Shown here: positions 36,682 to 45,166 of the stretch, in pieces
Layout: each line of letters opens with the position of its first letter
Numbering within the stretch: position 1 is the stretch's first letter
Assembly: GCF_031326225.1 (NCBI RefSeq)
Contig: NZ_CP133720.1
Location: 1,302,001-1,366,000 of the forward strand
Source: Undibacterium cyanobacteriorum
GTDB lineage: Bacteria; Pseudomonadota; Gammaproteobacteria; Burkholderiales; Burkholderiaceae_D
Direction of reading: 5' to 3'
DNA: 64,000 nucleotides
Made by a program: the position numbers and the translations under genes
Notes under the pieces: model-generated
Database searches by the model: none
Seen by the model: the letters and a program-made list of their open reading frames with translations, nothing else
Told to the model about the DNA's origin: nothing

Positions 36682-37836
36682 ATGACCACACAAGAAAACC
36701 CAACATTTAAACCAAAAAAATCCGTTGCTTTGTCTGGTGTTGCTGCAGGCAATACAGCACTGTGCAGCGTCGGTAAAACCGGTAACGACTTGCACTACCG
36801 TGGTTACGATATTTTGGACGTGGCAGATAATTGCGAATTTGAAGAAATCGCACATTTGTTGGTGCATGGTAAATTGCCAAACGTGGCAGAACTCGCCGCT
36901 TACAAAGCAAAATTGAAAGCTTTGCGCGGTTTGCCAGCGAATTTGAAATCAGCTTTGGAAGCTTTGCCAGCTTCTTCGCATCCTATGGACGTCATGCGCA
37001 CTGGCGTATCGGTCTTGGGTTGTACCTTGCCAGAGAAAGATGATCACAATGTGCCAGGCGCACGCGATATCGCTGATCGCTTGATGGCCTCCTTCGGTTC
37101 TATGCTCTTGTACTGGTACCACTTCAGCCACAACGGCAAACGTATCGATGTCGAAACGGATGATGATTCTATCGGCGGCCATTTCCTCCATCTCTTACAT
37201 GGCGAAAAACCAAAAGCATCCTGGGTGCGCGCAATGCATACGTCCTTGATTCTGTACGCAGAACATGAATTCAATGCGTCGACATTTACAAGCCGCGTGA
37301 TCGCTGGTACAGGTTCCGATATTCACTCCGCCATCACGGGTGCGATCGGCGCTTTGCGTGGCCCAAAACACGGCGGCGCCAACGAAGTTGCGTTTGAAAT
37401 CCAAAAACGTTATGACAATCCAGACGAAGCAGAAGCCGATATCAAACGTCGTGTGGAAAACAAAGAAGTGGTGATTGGTTTTGGTCACCCTGTGTACACC
37501 GTGTCCGACCCACGCAATAAAGTCATCAAAGAAGTGGCACGTACTTTGTCGGTCGAAGCGGGTTCGACCAAGATGTACGACATCGCCGAGCGTTTGGAAA
37601 CAGTGATGTGGGACATCAAAAAAATGTTCCCGAACTTGGATTGGTTCTCTGCCGTGTCCTACCACGTGATGGGCGTACCAACAGCGATGTTCACACCCTT
37701 GTTCGTGATCGCACGTACATCCGGCTGGTCAGCGCACATTATTGAACAACGTATCGACAATAAGATTATTCGTCCGAGTGCGAATTATGTTGGACCAGAA
37801 GATTTGGCGTTTGTGCCTTTGAAAGACAGAAAGTAA
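36682..37836 (+). CDS. prpC: 2-methylcitrate synthase
   Basis: A 384-residue citrate-synthase-family enzyme condensing propionyl-CoA with oxaloacetate. Catalytic regions are visible: the HGGANEVAFE His region, the GFGHPVYTVSDPR His region and the C-terminal Asp segment. ATG 36682 follows GGAGA at 36671-36675; a longer frame starting at 36637 begins inside the upstream repeat and is rejected. Typical length for bacterial PrpC. Confidence 0.95.
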   Translation: MTTQENPTFKPKKSVALSGVAAGNTALCSVGKTGNDLHYRGYDILDVADNCEFEEIAHLLVHGKLPNVAELAAYKAKLKALRGLPANLKSALEALPASSHPMDVMRTGVSVLGCTLPEKDDHNVPGARDIADRLMASFGSMLLYWYHFSHNGKRIDVETDDDSIGGHFLHLLHGEKPKASWVRAMHTSLILYAEHEFNASTFTSRVIAGTGSDIHSAITGAIGALRGPKHGGANEVAFEIQKRYDNPDEAEADIKRRVENKEVVIGFGHPVYTVSDPRNKVIKEVARTLSVEAGSTKMYDIAERLETVMWDIKKMFPNLDWFSAVSYHVMGVPTAMFTPLFVIARTSGWSAHIIEQRIDNKIIRPSANYVGPEDLAFVPLKDRK

Positions 37837-38019
37837 ATTGGGATCATTTTTAAAACCCGTATTCGGGCGCATCGCGTTGTTGGCAATACTCGCAATATCG
37901 ACATATTGCTCCGTTTGCCGCCTAGCGCTGCATCCCGACTACGGATTTTCTAAACGATCCAATGCTGCGGCCATGATCTAGATTCTCGTGAGCCGGTAAC
38001 AACAAAAAAGGAACAATGA

Positions 38020-40614
38020 ATGAACACACAATTTCGCAAAAATCTCCCCGGCACTTCACTCGACTATTTCGATGCACGTGAAGCGGTGGAAGCGATCGAG
38101 GCTGGTGCTTACGCCAAACTGCCTTACACCTCGCGTGTCTTGGCTGAGAACTTGGTGCGTCGTTGCGATCCTGCGACTTTGACGGACTCCTTAAAGCAGT
38201 TGATCGAACGTAAGCGTGAGCTCGATTTTCCGTGGTTCCCTGCGCGCGTGGTGTGTCACGATATTTTGGGTCAAACAGCGCTGGTTGATTTGGCGGGTTT
38301 GCGTGATGCGATTGCCGATCAAGGTGGCGATCCGGCGCAAGTGAATCCTGTGGTGCCAGTGCAGCTCATCGTTGATCACTCCTTAGCGGTCGAATGCGGC
38401 GGTTTTGATCCGCAAGCGTTTGAGAAGAATCGTGCGATTGAAGATCGTCGCAACGAAGATCGCTTCCATTTCATCAATTGGACAAAATTGGCGTTCAAGA
38501 ACGTCGACGTGATCCCGCCAGGCAACGGCATCATGCATCAGATCAATCTGGAACGCATGTCGCCGGTGGTGCACAATCAAAATGGCGTGGCATTCCCAGA
38601 TACTTTGGTGGGTACAGATAGCCACACACCACACGTCGACGCACTTGGTGTCATCGCGATTGGGGTGGGTGGTCTGGAAGCTGAAAACGTTATGCTCGGT
38701 CGCGCTTCGTGGATGCGCTTGCCCGACATCATTGGCGTAGAACTCAGGGGTAAGCCGCAGCCTGGTATCACAGCGACCGATATCGTCTTGGCACTCACAG
38801 AATTCTTGCGTAAGTCCAAAGTCGTTGGTGCCTATCTCGAATTCTATGGCAGCGGTGCTGCGGCTTTAACACTCGGTGATCGTGCCACGATTTCAAACAT
38901 GGCACCTGAATACGGTGCGACGGCAGCGATGTTCAGTATCGATCAGCAAACTATCGATTATTTGAAATTGACCGGCCGTGAAGATGCGCAAGTTGCCTTG
39001 GTGGAGACTTATGCCAAAGTCGCTGGCTTGTGGTCCGATGCTTTGGTGACAGCCGAATACGAACGTGTCTTGCAGTTTGATTTGTCTAGCGTCGTGCGCA
39101 ATATGGCAGGTCCATCGAATCCGCATGCCCGTGTTGCGACGACGGATTTAGCAGCAAAAGGCATCGCAGCGGCTTGGGACAATGTGCCAGGTCAAATGCC
39201 GGATGGCGCCGTGATTATCGCGGCGATTACCAGCTGCACCAATACCTCCAATCCGCGCAACGTGATTGCTGCAGGTTTGTTGGCACGTAATGCCAATCGC
39301 CTCGGCTTAACACGCAAACCTTGGGTCAAGTCTTCTCTGGCGCCGGGCTCCAAAGCGGTCACTTTGTACTTGGAAGAAGCCGGCCTGATGCAAGACTTAG
39401 AAGCGCTGGGTTTCGGCGTGGTGGCGTATGCGTGTACTTCCTGTAACGGTATGTCCGGTGCTTTAGATCCGGTGATCCAGCAAGAAATTATTGACCGCGA
39501 TTTGTATGCGACGGCTGTCTTGTCTGGTAACCGCAATTTTGATGGACGTATTCATCCTTATGCGAAACAAGCGTTCTTGGCTTCTCCTCCATTGGTGGTT
39601 GCGTATGCGATCGCTGGCACGATCCGTTTCGATATTGAAAAAGACGTGTTGACCGTGGTTGATGGCAAAGAAATTCGCTTGAAAGATATTTGGCCTAGCG
39701 ATGAAGAAATCGATGCGATTGTGAAGTCTAGCGTCAAGCCAGATATGTTCCGCAAAGTGTACGAGCCAATGTTTGCGATCTCGACCGAGCAAGCAGCGAG
39801 TGTGCCGCCTCTGTACGATTGGCGCGCACCATCGACCTACATCCGCCGTCCACCGTATTGGGAAGGCGCTTTGGCAGGTGAGCGTACGATGAAAGGCATG
39901 CGTCCTTTGGCGGTCTTGGGTGACAACATCACAACCGATCACTTGTCGCCATCAAACGCGATCATGCTCGACAGCGCTGCCGGTGAATACTTGGCGAAAA
40001 TGGGTTTGCCGGAAGAAGACTTCAATTCCTACGCAACGCATCGTGGTGATCACTTAACAGCACAACGCGCAACCTTCGCGAATCCAACCTTGAAGAATGA
40101 AATGGTGCGGGATGCTGAAGGCAAAATCAAAGCAGGCTCCTTGGCTCGCATTGAACCAGAAGGCAAAGTGACGCGCATGTGGGAAGCGATTGAAACCTAT
40201 ATGGAACGTAAGCAGCCTTTGATCATCGTTGCCGGTGCTGATTACGGTCAAGGCTCTTCACGCGATTGGGCAGCGAAGGGCGTACGTTTGGCGGGTGTCG
40301 AAGTGATTGCGGCCGAAGGTTTTGAACGTATCCACCGCACCAACTTGATCGGTATGGGCGTGTTGCCACTCGAATTCAAAGCAGGCGTGAATCGTTTGAC
40401 TTTAGGATTAGATGGCACCGAAACCTATGACGTGATCGGTGAACGTACCCCACGCGCGACCTTGACTTTAGTTATTCATCGTAAAAATGGTGAACGCGTA
40501 GAAGTACCGATGACTTGCCGTTTAGATACAGCGGAAGAAGTGTCGATTTACGAAGCAGGCGGAGTGTTGCAGCGTTTTGCGCAGGACTTTTTGGCGTCTT
40601 CCAAATCCGCATGA
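38020..40614 (+). CDS. acnD: Fe/S-dependent 2-methylcitrate dehydratase AcnD
   Basis: An 864-residue aconitase-family enzyme that dehydrates 2-methylcitrate to 2-methyl-trans-aconitate; it replaces PrpD and needs PrpF. The 4Fe-4S cysteines lie in ITSCTNTSNP and ACTSCNGMSG. The C-terminal swivel domain has the GDNITTDHLSPSNAI and DYGQGSSRDWAAKG motifs. The presence of prpF downstream distinguishes it from housekeeping aconitase. The 183-base gap before it holds no recognised element. Confidence 0.95.
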   Translation: MNTQFRKNLPGTSLDYFDAREAVEAIEAGAYAKLPYTSRVLAENLVRRCDPATLTDSLKQLIERKRELDFPWFPARVVCHDILGQTALVDLAGLRDAIADQGGDPAQVNPVVPVQLIVDHSLAVECGGFDPQAFEKNRAIEDRRNEDRFHFINWTKLAFKNVDVIPPGNGIMHQINLERMSPVVHNQNGVAFPDTLVGTDSHTPHVDALGVIAIGVGGLEAENVMLGRASWMRLPDIIGVELRGKPQPGITATDIVLALTEFLRKSKVVGAYLEFYGSGAAALTLGDRATISNMAPEYGATAAMFSIDQQTIDYLKLTGREDAQVALVETYAKVAGLWSDALVTAEYERVLQFDLSSVVRNMAGPSNPHARVATTDLAAKGIAAAWDNVPGQMPDGAVIIAAITSCTNTSNPRNVIAAGLLARNANRLGLTRKPWVKSSLAPGSKAVTLYLEEAGLMQDLEALGFGVVAYACTSCNGMSGALDPVIQQEIIDRDLYATAVLSGNRNFDGRIHPYAKQAFLASPPLVVAYAIAGTIRFDIEKDVLTVVDGKEIRLKDIWPSDEEIDAIVKSSVKPDMFRKVYEPMFAISTEQAASVPPLYDWRAPSTYIRRPPYWEGALAGERTMKGMRPLAVLGDNITTDHLSPSNAIMLDSAAGEYLAKMGLPEEDFNSYATHRGDHLTAQRATFANPTLKNEMVRDAEGKIKAGSLARIEPEGKVTRMWEAIETYMERKQPLIIVAGADYGQGSSRDWAAKGVRLAGVEVIAAEGFERIHRTNLIGMGVLPLEFKAGVNRLTLGLDGTETYDVIGERTPRATLTLVIHRKNGERVEVPMTCRLDTAEEVSIYEAGGVLQRFAQDFLASSKSA

Positions 40615-40622
40615 GGATAAAG

Positions 40623-40710
40623 TTGACTGTCATTCCTGCGAAGGCAGGAATCCAGTGGCGCTGGTTGTAGAACGAAAGATGCTGGGCTCCTGCCTTCGCA
40701 GGAGCGACGA
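40623..40710 (+). repeat. 88-bp repeat, copy 1
   Basis: Starts 8 bases after the acnD stop. It contains two hairpins, ATTCCTGC-GAAG-GCAGGAAT and CTCCTGC-CTTC-GCAGGAG, whose arms are related to each other. An 88-bp copy with four mismatches lies at 41042-41129 in the same orientation. Similar GTCATTCCTGCGAAGGCAGG units are widespread intergenic repeats in proteobacteria. Confidence 0.85.
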
Positions 40711-40720
40711 TGAAAGAAAG

Positions 40721-40800
40721 TAGGGCGGGTGCAACCCGCGCCGCCAGAACTTTGAGTAACAGGGCGGATGGAAAGAGCAGCGCGGGTTTCACCCGCCCTA
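40721..40800. repeat. 80-bp inverted-repeat element
   Basis: Terminal inverted repeats of 21 bp with one mismatch, beginning TAGGGCGGGTG (40721-40741) and ending with its complement (40780-40800). This GTAGGGCGGGT family is a common dispersed small palindromic repeat. It sits between the first 88-bp repeat and the small gene. Confidence 0.8.
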
Positions 40801-40839
40801 CGAAGCTCGAAAAATAATAGTTGGAAATGAGAGCGATCT

Positions 40840-41025
40840 GTGGAAAAGCGAACAGAAGAAAAATGGAAGGCGAGCAAAGAGAATCGAATAAGTTCTGAGG
40901 ATCTTGCTGCAATCATAATCGACGCGCTACTGGATGTCGGTATCGTAAAGAAGACAGATGTTCAACGAGCGTTAGAAATTGCGATGGATAAGATTGACGG
41001 TAGAAAAGAACTTGGAGACTACTAG
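40840..41025 (+). CDS. Small hypothetical protein, 61 residues
   Basis: A GTG-initiated frame encoding a charged, helical cytoplasmic protein with no membrane segment or Cys. The central part SSEDLAAIIIDALLDVGIVKK reads as a structured amphipathic helix pair, and the composition looks like real protein. I do not recognise a function. It is flanked by the two 88-bp direct repeats and preceded by the 80-bp palindrome, so it may be an insertion carried with them between acnD and prpF, or a resident operon gene with repeats on both sides. Confidence 0.55.
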   Translation: MEKRTEEKWKASKENRISSEDLAAIIIDALLDVGIVKKTDVQRALEIAMDKIDGRKELGDY

Positions 41026-41041
41026 CAGCTTAAGTAAATTA

Positions 41042-41129
41042 TTGACTGTCATTCCTGCGAAGGCAGGAATCGAGTGGCGTTGGTTGTAGAGCGAAAGACG
41101 CTGGGCTCCTGCCTTCGCAGGAGCGACGA
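41042..41129 (+). repeat. 88-bp repeat, copy 2
   Basis: Same length and orientation as 40623-40710 with four substitutions (about 95% identity), 419 bases downstream. It ends 58 bases before the prpF ATG. Confidence 0.85.
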
Positions 41130-41187
41130 CTAACATACTCAGCCGTGTAGCTGAACCGTACAAGAAATTGAGATAGTAAGGAAAACA

Positions 41188-42372
41188 ATGTCCCACCCAG
41201 CCCAAATCAAAATCCCTGCCGTCTATATGCGTGGTGGCACCAGCAAAGGTGTATTTTTCCGCGTGCAAGATTTGCCAGCCGCAGCCCAACAAGCTGGTGC
41301 GGCACGTGATGCTTTGTTGTTGCGCGTAATCGGTAGCCCTGATCCTTACGGTAAGCAAATCGACGGCATGGGTGGTGCGACCTCAAGCACCTCGAAAACC
41401 GTGTTGTTAGCCAAGAGTGCAAAAGAAGATCACGATGTGGACTATTTATTCGGTCAAGTCGCGATCGATAAAGCTTTCGTCGATTGGAGCGGCAATTGCG
41501 GCAATCTTTCCGCGGCAGTCGGCTCATGCGCGATCAGTATGGGCTTGGTCGACAATGTGCCAAGCAATGGCATCGCGGTAGTACGCATTTGGCAGGCCAA
41601 TATCGGCAAAACGATCATCGCGCATGTGCCGATGACGAACGGTGAGGTACAAGAAACAGGCGACTTCGAACTCGATGGCGTCACGTTTCCTGCTGCCGAG
41701 GTTCAACTCGAATTCATGGACCCAGCTGCCGAAGAAGAGGGCGCTGGCGGGTCTATGTTCCCAACCGGGAATTTGGTCGACGATCTGGAAGTGCCAGGCA
41801 TAGGCACGCTCAAAGCGACCATGATCAATGCGGGTATCCCAACGATTTTTGTGAATGCGGACGAGATTGGCTACACCGGCACCGAACTGCAAGATGCCAT
41901 TAATGGTGATGCAGCGGCCTTAGCAAAGTTTGAAACAATTCGCGCTTACGGCGCAGTACGCATGGGTTTGATCAAGCACATCGACGAAGCGGCAAAGCGT
42001 CAGCACACACCAAAAGTCGCCTTCGTATCCAAGCCTTTGGATTATGTGTCCTCGAGCGGAAAACAAGTGAGTGCAAGTGAAATTGATTTATGCGTACGCG
42101 CACTGTCGATGGGTAAGTTGCATCATGCGATGATGGGAACAGCAGCGGTGGCGATTGGCACGGCAGCGGCAATTCCTGGCACTTTGGTGAATTTAGCCGC
42201 TGGTGGCGGTGCACGCTCGGCAGTGCGTTTCGGCCATCCTTCTGGTACTTTGCGGGTTGGTGCAGAGGCGCAATTGGTGGATGGTGAATGGGTCGTGAAG
42301 AAGGCGAGCATGAGTCGTAGTGCTCGTGTGTTGATGGAAGGGTTTGTGCGGGTGCCTGGGGATTGTTTTTGA
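41188..42372 (+). CDS. prpF: 2-methylaconitate cis-trans isomerase PrpF
   Basis: A 394-residue cytoplasmic enzyme of the diaminopimelate-epimerase-like fold that isomerises 2-methyl-trans-aconitate from AcnD to the cis form. Characteristic segments are the N-terminal IPAVYMRGGTSKGVFFR, the GNCGNLSAAVGSCAI region (candidate catalytic Cys) and GGATSSTSKT. Its presence with acnD defines the AcnD/PrpF version of the cycle. Confidence 0.95.
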   Translation: MSHPAQIKIPAVYMRGGTSKGVFFRVQDLPAAAQQAGAARDALLLRVIGSPDPYGKQIDGMGGATSSTSKTVLLAKSAKEDHDVDYLFGQVAIDKAFVDWSGNCGNLSAAVGSCAISMGLVDNVPSNGIAVVRIWQANIGKTIIAHVPMTNGEVQETGDFELDGVTFPAAEVQLEFMDPAAEEEGAGGSMFPTGNLVDDLEVPGIGTLKATMINAGIPTIFVNADEIGYTGTELQDAINGDAAALAKFETIRAYGAVRMGLIKHIDEAAKRQHTPKVAFVSKPLDYVSSSGKQVSASEIDLCVRALSMGKLHHAMMGTAAVAIGTAAAIPGTLVNLAAGGGARSAVRFGHPSGTLRVGAEAQLVDGEWVVKKASMSRSARVLMEGFVRVPGDCF

Positions 42373-42532
42373 GGTTTTTGTATTTGATTGACTTGTTCGG
42401 TTGAGTTGAGGTCTGTTGGTCGGGGGTAGCCCGACAGCTACTTACTTTTCTTTGCTTCGCCAAAGAAAAAGTAAGCAAAAGAAAGGCGACCGTAGACTCG
42501 CCCCTTGGGGGTGCTTACGCTACGCGTCAGCA

Positions 42533-42625
42533 TAATTTGTGCATCCCAAAAAATGGGAAAGTGTTGAAACTCGCTGCGCTCAGACAGCAACACTTTCTTA
42601 TCCATTTTCTGTGAAGCACAAATTA
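42533..42625 (+). repeat. Structured hairpin module 1
   Basis: Outer stem TAATTTGTGC / GCACAAATTA (10 bp), a second partly paired zone (CAAAAAATGG against CCATTTTCTG), inner stem GAAAGTGTTG / CAACACTTTC (42557-42566 and 42588-42597) and a 21-base loop beginning AAACTCGC and ending GCTCAGACAG. Compare module 2. Confidence 0.75.
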
Positions 42626-42770
42626 CATCGTCTCGAACGGGGGTAGGTCAAAAGCAAAATCAAAAACAACGACCTACAACCGCTATTAGAAAATCGAATT
42701 GCGTTTGATCTTGATTGTTTTGGTGTTGCTGTTGCTTTTGATTTTAACGCTGTTCCACTTCTGACACTGC

Positions 42771-42866
42771 CAATTGTGCGGGACAGAAAATGGAAAAAGA
42801 AAGCTTTGCTGTCTGAGCCGAAGGCGAGTTTCAAAGCTTTCCCATTTTTTTTGTCTTGCACAATTG
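42771..42866 (-). repeat. Structured hairpin module 2 (inverted copy)
   Basis: Read on the minus strand it matches module 1: outer stem CAATTGTGC / GCACAATTG, inner stem GAAAGCTTTG / CAAAGCTTTC and a 23-base loop with the same AAACTCGC start and GCTCAGACAG end. Two inner-stem pairs are changed on both sides and one outer pair is deleted on both sides, so pairing is kept while sequence changes. Confidence 0.75.
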
Positions 42867-43100
42867 GGAACCCGAAGGGCAGTGGCAGCGTGGACGCCTT
42901 TTTTGGGTTACCTTTTTTGGCGACGCAAAAAAGGTAACTGGCCGCCGGCCACCCCCGGCCAGAGAAGGTCGATTAACGAAGAAAAGAAATTGAGAACAAA
43001 TAACTTGATGTAGTACAAAAGGCGATAACCTAAAACAAATAACAATCAAAAAAACGCCCAACAGAATTCAAACCAAAACGCTATAAAAACTGGAGACACC

Positions 43101-44993
43101 ATGAACTACCAAGATTTTTATCAAGCCTCAATTCAAGACCCAGCCAGCTTCTGGGACAAAGAAGCCGAACTTATCAGTTGGCACAAACCCTATACTCAAG
43201 TACTCGATTACAGCAAACCCCCATTCACCAAATGGTTTGTCGGTGGTGAGACGAATCTTTGTTATAACGCGATTGATCGTTGGTTGGAGACACAGTCGGA
43301 TAAGGCGGCATTGATCGCCATTTCGACTGAAACCAATTCCGAGAAAACCTATAGCTTCGCTGAACTGCATGTCGAAGTGCAGCGCATGTCAGCCATGTTA
43401 TTGGATCTTGGAGTCAAGAAGGGCGATAGAGTCTTAATCTATATGCCCATGCTTGCCGAAGCAGCATTTGCCATGTTGGCCTGTGCTCGCATCGGTGCTG
43501 TGCATTCCGTGGTGTTCGGTGGCTTCGCCTCCAAGAGTTTGGCAACGCGTATTGACGATGCTAAACCCGTGGTGGTGGTGTCTGCCGACGCCGGGATGCG
43601 CGGTGGTAAGGCGGTGCCGTACAAGCCTTTACTGGATGAAGCGATCGCACTGGCGGAGCATAAGCCAGCGAAAGTGTTGTTAGTCAATCGTGGCCTCGAT
43701 GCGATGAATTTAGTCGCAGGGCGTGATGTCGATTATGCGGCATTGCGTGAACAGCATATGAACGCACAAGTACCAGTCACTTGGTTAGAGTCCAATGAAA
43801 TGTCCTATGTGTTGTACACCTCTGGTACTACAGGAAAACCCAAAGGCGTGCAGCGTGACGTCGGCGGTTATGCGGTGGCATTAGCCTCATCGATGAAGCA
43901 TATTTTCTGTGGCAATGCGGGCGAAACTTATTTCGCGACGTCCGATATTGGCTGGGTCGTTGGTCACTCCTACATCGTGTACGGCCCTTTGATCGCGGGT
44001 ATGGCGACCATTATGTACGAGGGCACGCCAATTCGTCCTGATGCAGGTGTATGGTGGAGCATCGTTGAGAAATATAAAGTCACGCGCATGTTCTCGGCAC
44101 CGACGGCAGTGCGGGTATTGAAGAAGCATCCTGTTGAGTTGATGAAGAAATACGATATTTCTTCTCTCAAGGCTTTGTACTTAGCGGGTGAACCACTCGA
44201 TGAAACGACGTCGAATTGGATCGCGACAGAATTGGGTGTGCCAATTATCGACAACTACTGGCAAACCGAAACGGGCTGGCCGATTTTGTCGGTGGCACGT
44301 GGTGTCGAACATAAAGACACGCGCCTTGGTAGCCCTGGTATCGCTATGTATGGTTACAACGTGACCATCATCAACGAGAGCACTGGCGCGGTCTGTGGTC
44401 CGAATGAGAAAGGTGTGGTGGCGATTAAAGGACCTTTGCCTCCAGGCGTGATGCAAACCGTGTATGGCGATGACCAACGTTTCGTGCAAACCTATTGGTC
44501 TAACTTCGCGCATGATCAACTGTATTCCACTTTCGATTGGGGTATTCGCGACGAAGATGGTTACTACTTTATTTTGGGGCGCACCGATGACGTCATTAAC
44601 GTGGCAGGGCATCGCTTAGGCACACGTGAAATCGAAGAGAGCATTTCTAGCCACCCTCAAATTTCTGAAGTGGCAGTGGTCGGCGTCGAAGATAAATTGA
44701 AAGGGCAGGTTGCGGTTGCCTTCGCCATCATTAAGAATCCTGAACGCGCCGGGACTGCAGAATTGGCGAAGTCTTTGGAAGCCGAAGTGATGGCCGTGGT
44801 CGATCAACAGCTGGGTGCGGTCGCGCGTCCTGCACGTGTTTATTTTGTGCCGTTGCTGCCAAAGACACGTTCGGGTAAGCTCTTGCGCCGCTCCATTCAA
44901 GCCGTGTGTGAGGGACGCGATCCAGGTGATTTGACGACGATTGAAGATCCCAATTCCTTGCAGCAAATTAAAGCCGCGGTTGCTGCTGTGTAG
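43101..44993 (+). CDS. prpE: Propionyl-CoA synthetase PrpE
   Basis: A 630-residue acyl-CoA synthetase that activates propionate for the 2-methylcitrate cycle. The N-terminal ACAS_N segment (YQDFYQASIQDPASFWDKEA), the P-loop YTSGTTGKPKGVQRD, the DNYWQTETGWPI motif and the C-terminal acetylatable Lys region PKTRSGKLLRR are present. It is the last gene of the prp operon, 728 bases after prpF because of the repeat element, and is followed by a strong terminator. Confidence 0.95.
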   Translation: MNYQDFYQASIQDPASFWDKEAELISWHKPYTQVLDYSKPPFTKWFVGGETNLCYNAIDRWLETQSDKAALIAISTETNSEKTYSFAELHVEVQRMSAMLLDLGVKKGDRVLIYMPMLAEAAFAMLACARIGAVHSVVFGGFASKSLATRIDDAKPVVVVSADAGMRGGKAVPYKPLLDEAIALAEHKPAKVLLVNRGLDAMNLVAGRDVDYAALREQHMNAQVPVTWLESNEMSYVLYTSGTTGKPKGVQRDVGGYAVALASSMKHIFCGNAGETYFATSDIGWVVGHSYIVYGPLIAGMATIMYEGTPIRPDAGVWWSIVEKYKVTRMFSAPTAVRVLKKHPVELMKKYDISSLKALYLAGEPLDETTSNWIATELGVPIIDNYWQTETGWPILSVARGVEHKDTRLGSPGIAMYGYNVTIINESTGAVCGPNEKGVVAIKGPLPPGVMQTVYGDDQRFVQTYWSNFAHDQLYSTFDWGIRDEDGYYFILGRTDDVINVAGHRLGTREIEESISSHPQISEVAVVGVEDKLKGQVAVAFAIIKNPERAGTAELAKSLEAEVMAVVDQQLGAVARPARVYFVPLLPKTRSGKLLRRSIQAVCEGRDPGDLTTIEDPNSLQQIKAAVAAV

Positions 44994-45064
44994 TTTGGAT
45001 GGCCAGCAATGCGATATTGATATAGGCCGCATTACGACACTATTTTTTAAATGTCGTTAAAAAA

Positions 45065-45102
45065 AAAGAAAGCGGGTCACGCAAGGTGGCCCCCTTTCTT
45101 TT
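45065..45102. terminator. Bidirectional terminator after prpE
   Basis: Long hairpin: AAAGAAAG, a C/C mismatch, GGGTCAC, loop GCAAG, GTGGCCC, then CTTTCTTT, with A-rich left and T-rich right flanks. It lies between prpE (+) and the convergent SGNH gene (-) and can serve both. Confidence 0.85.
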
Positions 45103-45166
45103 ATGGCGCTGATGTTTGGAGGATGTCGGCGATTTCTGATCGTCTTCAGAAAATTTGGCGTCCTTG

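Larger units (their letters stand above)
42419..42962. repeat. 544-bp nested palindromic element between prpF and prpE
   Basis: This stretch fills most of the 728-base gap 42373-43100. From left to right: hairpin GTCGGG/CCCGAC (42419-42435), AT-rich hairpin (42441-42475), structured module 1 (42533-42625), a centre with GTAGGTC/GACCTAC (42643-42677), module 2 in inverted orientation (42771-42866), AT-rich hairpin GTTACCTTTTTTG / CAAAAAAGGTAAC (42907-42938) and hairpin CTGGCCG/CGGCCAG (42938-42962). The order of parts is mirror-symmetrical. Open frames here (for example at 42774 and 42831) follow the hairpins and are not credible genes. It looks like a non-autonomous mobile or structural repeat; similar CTTACTTTTCTTTG-type repeats occur in related genomes as far as I recall. 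Confidence 0.7.

Noticed and set aside
42774..43013. Overlapping 60-90 codon frames on both strands in the prpF-prpE gap
   Set aside because: They run through hairpin arms and homopolymer tracts of the palindromic element and have no credible start sites.
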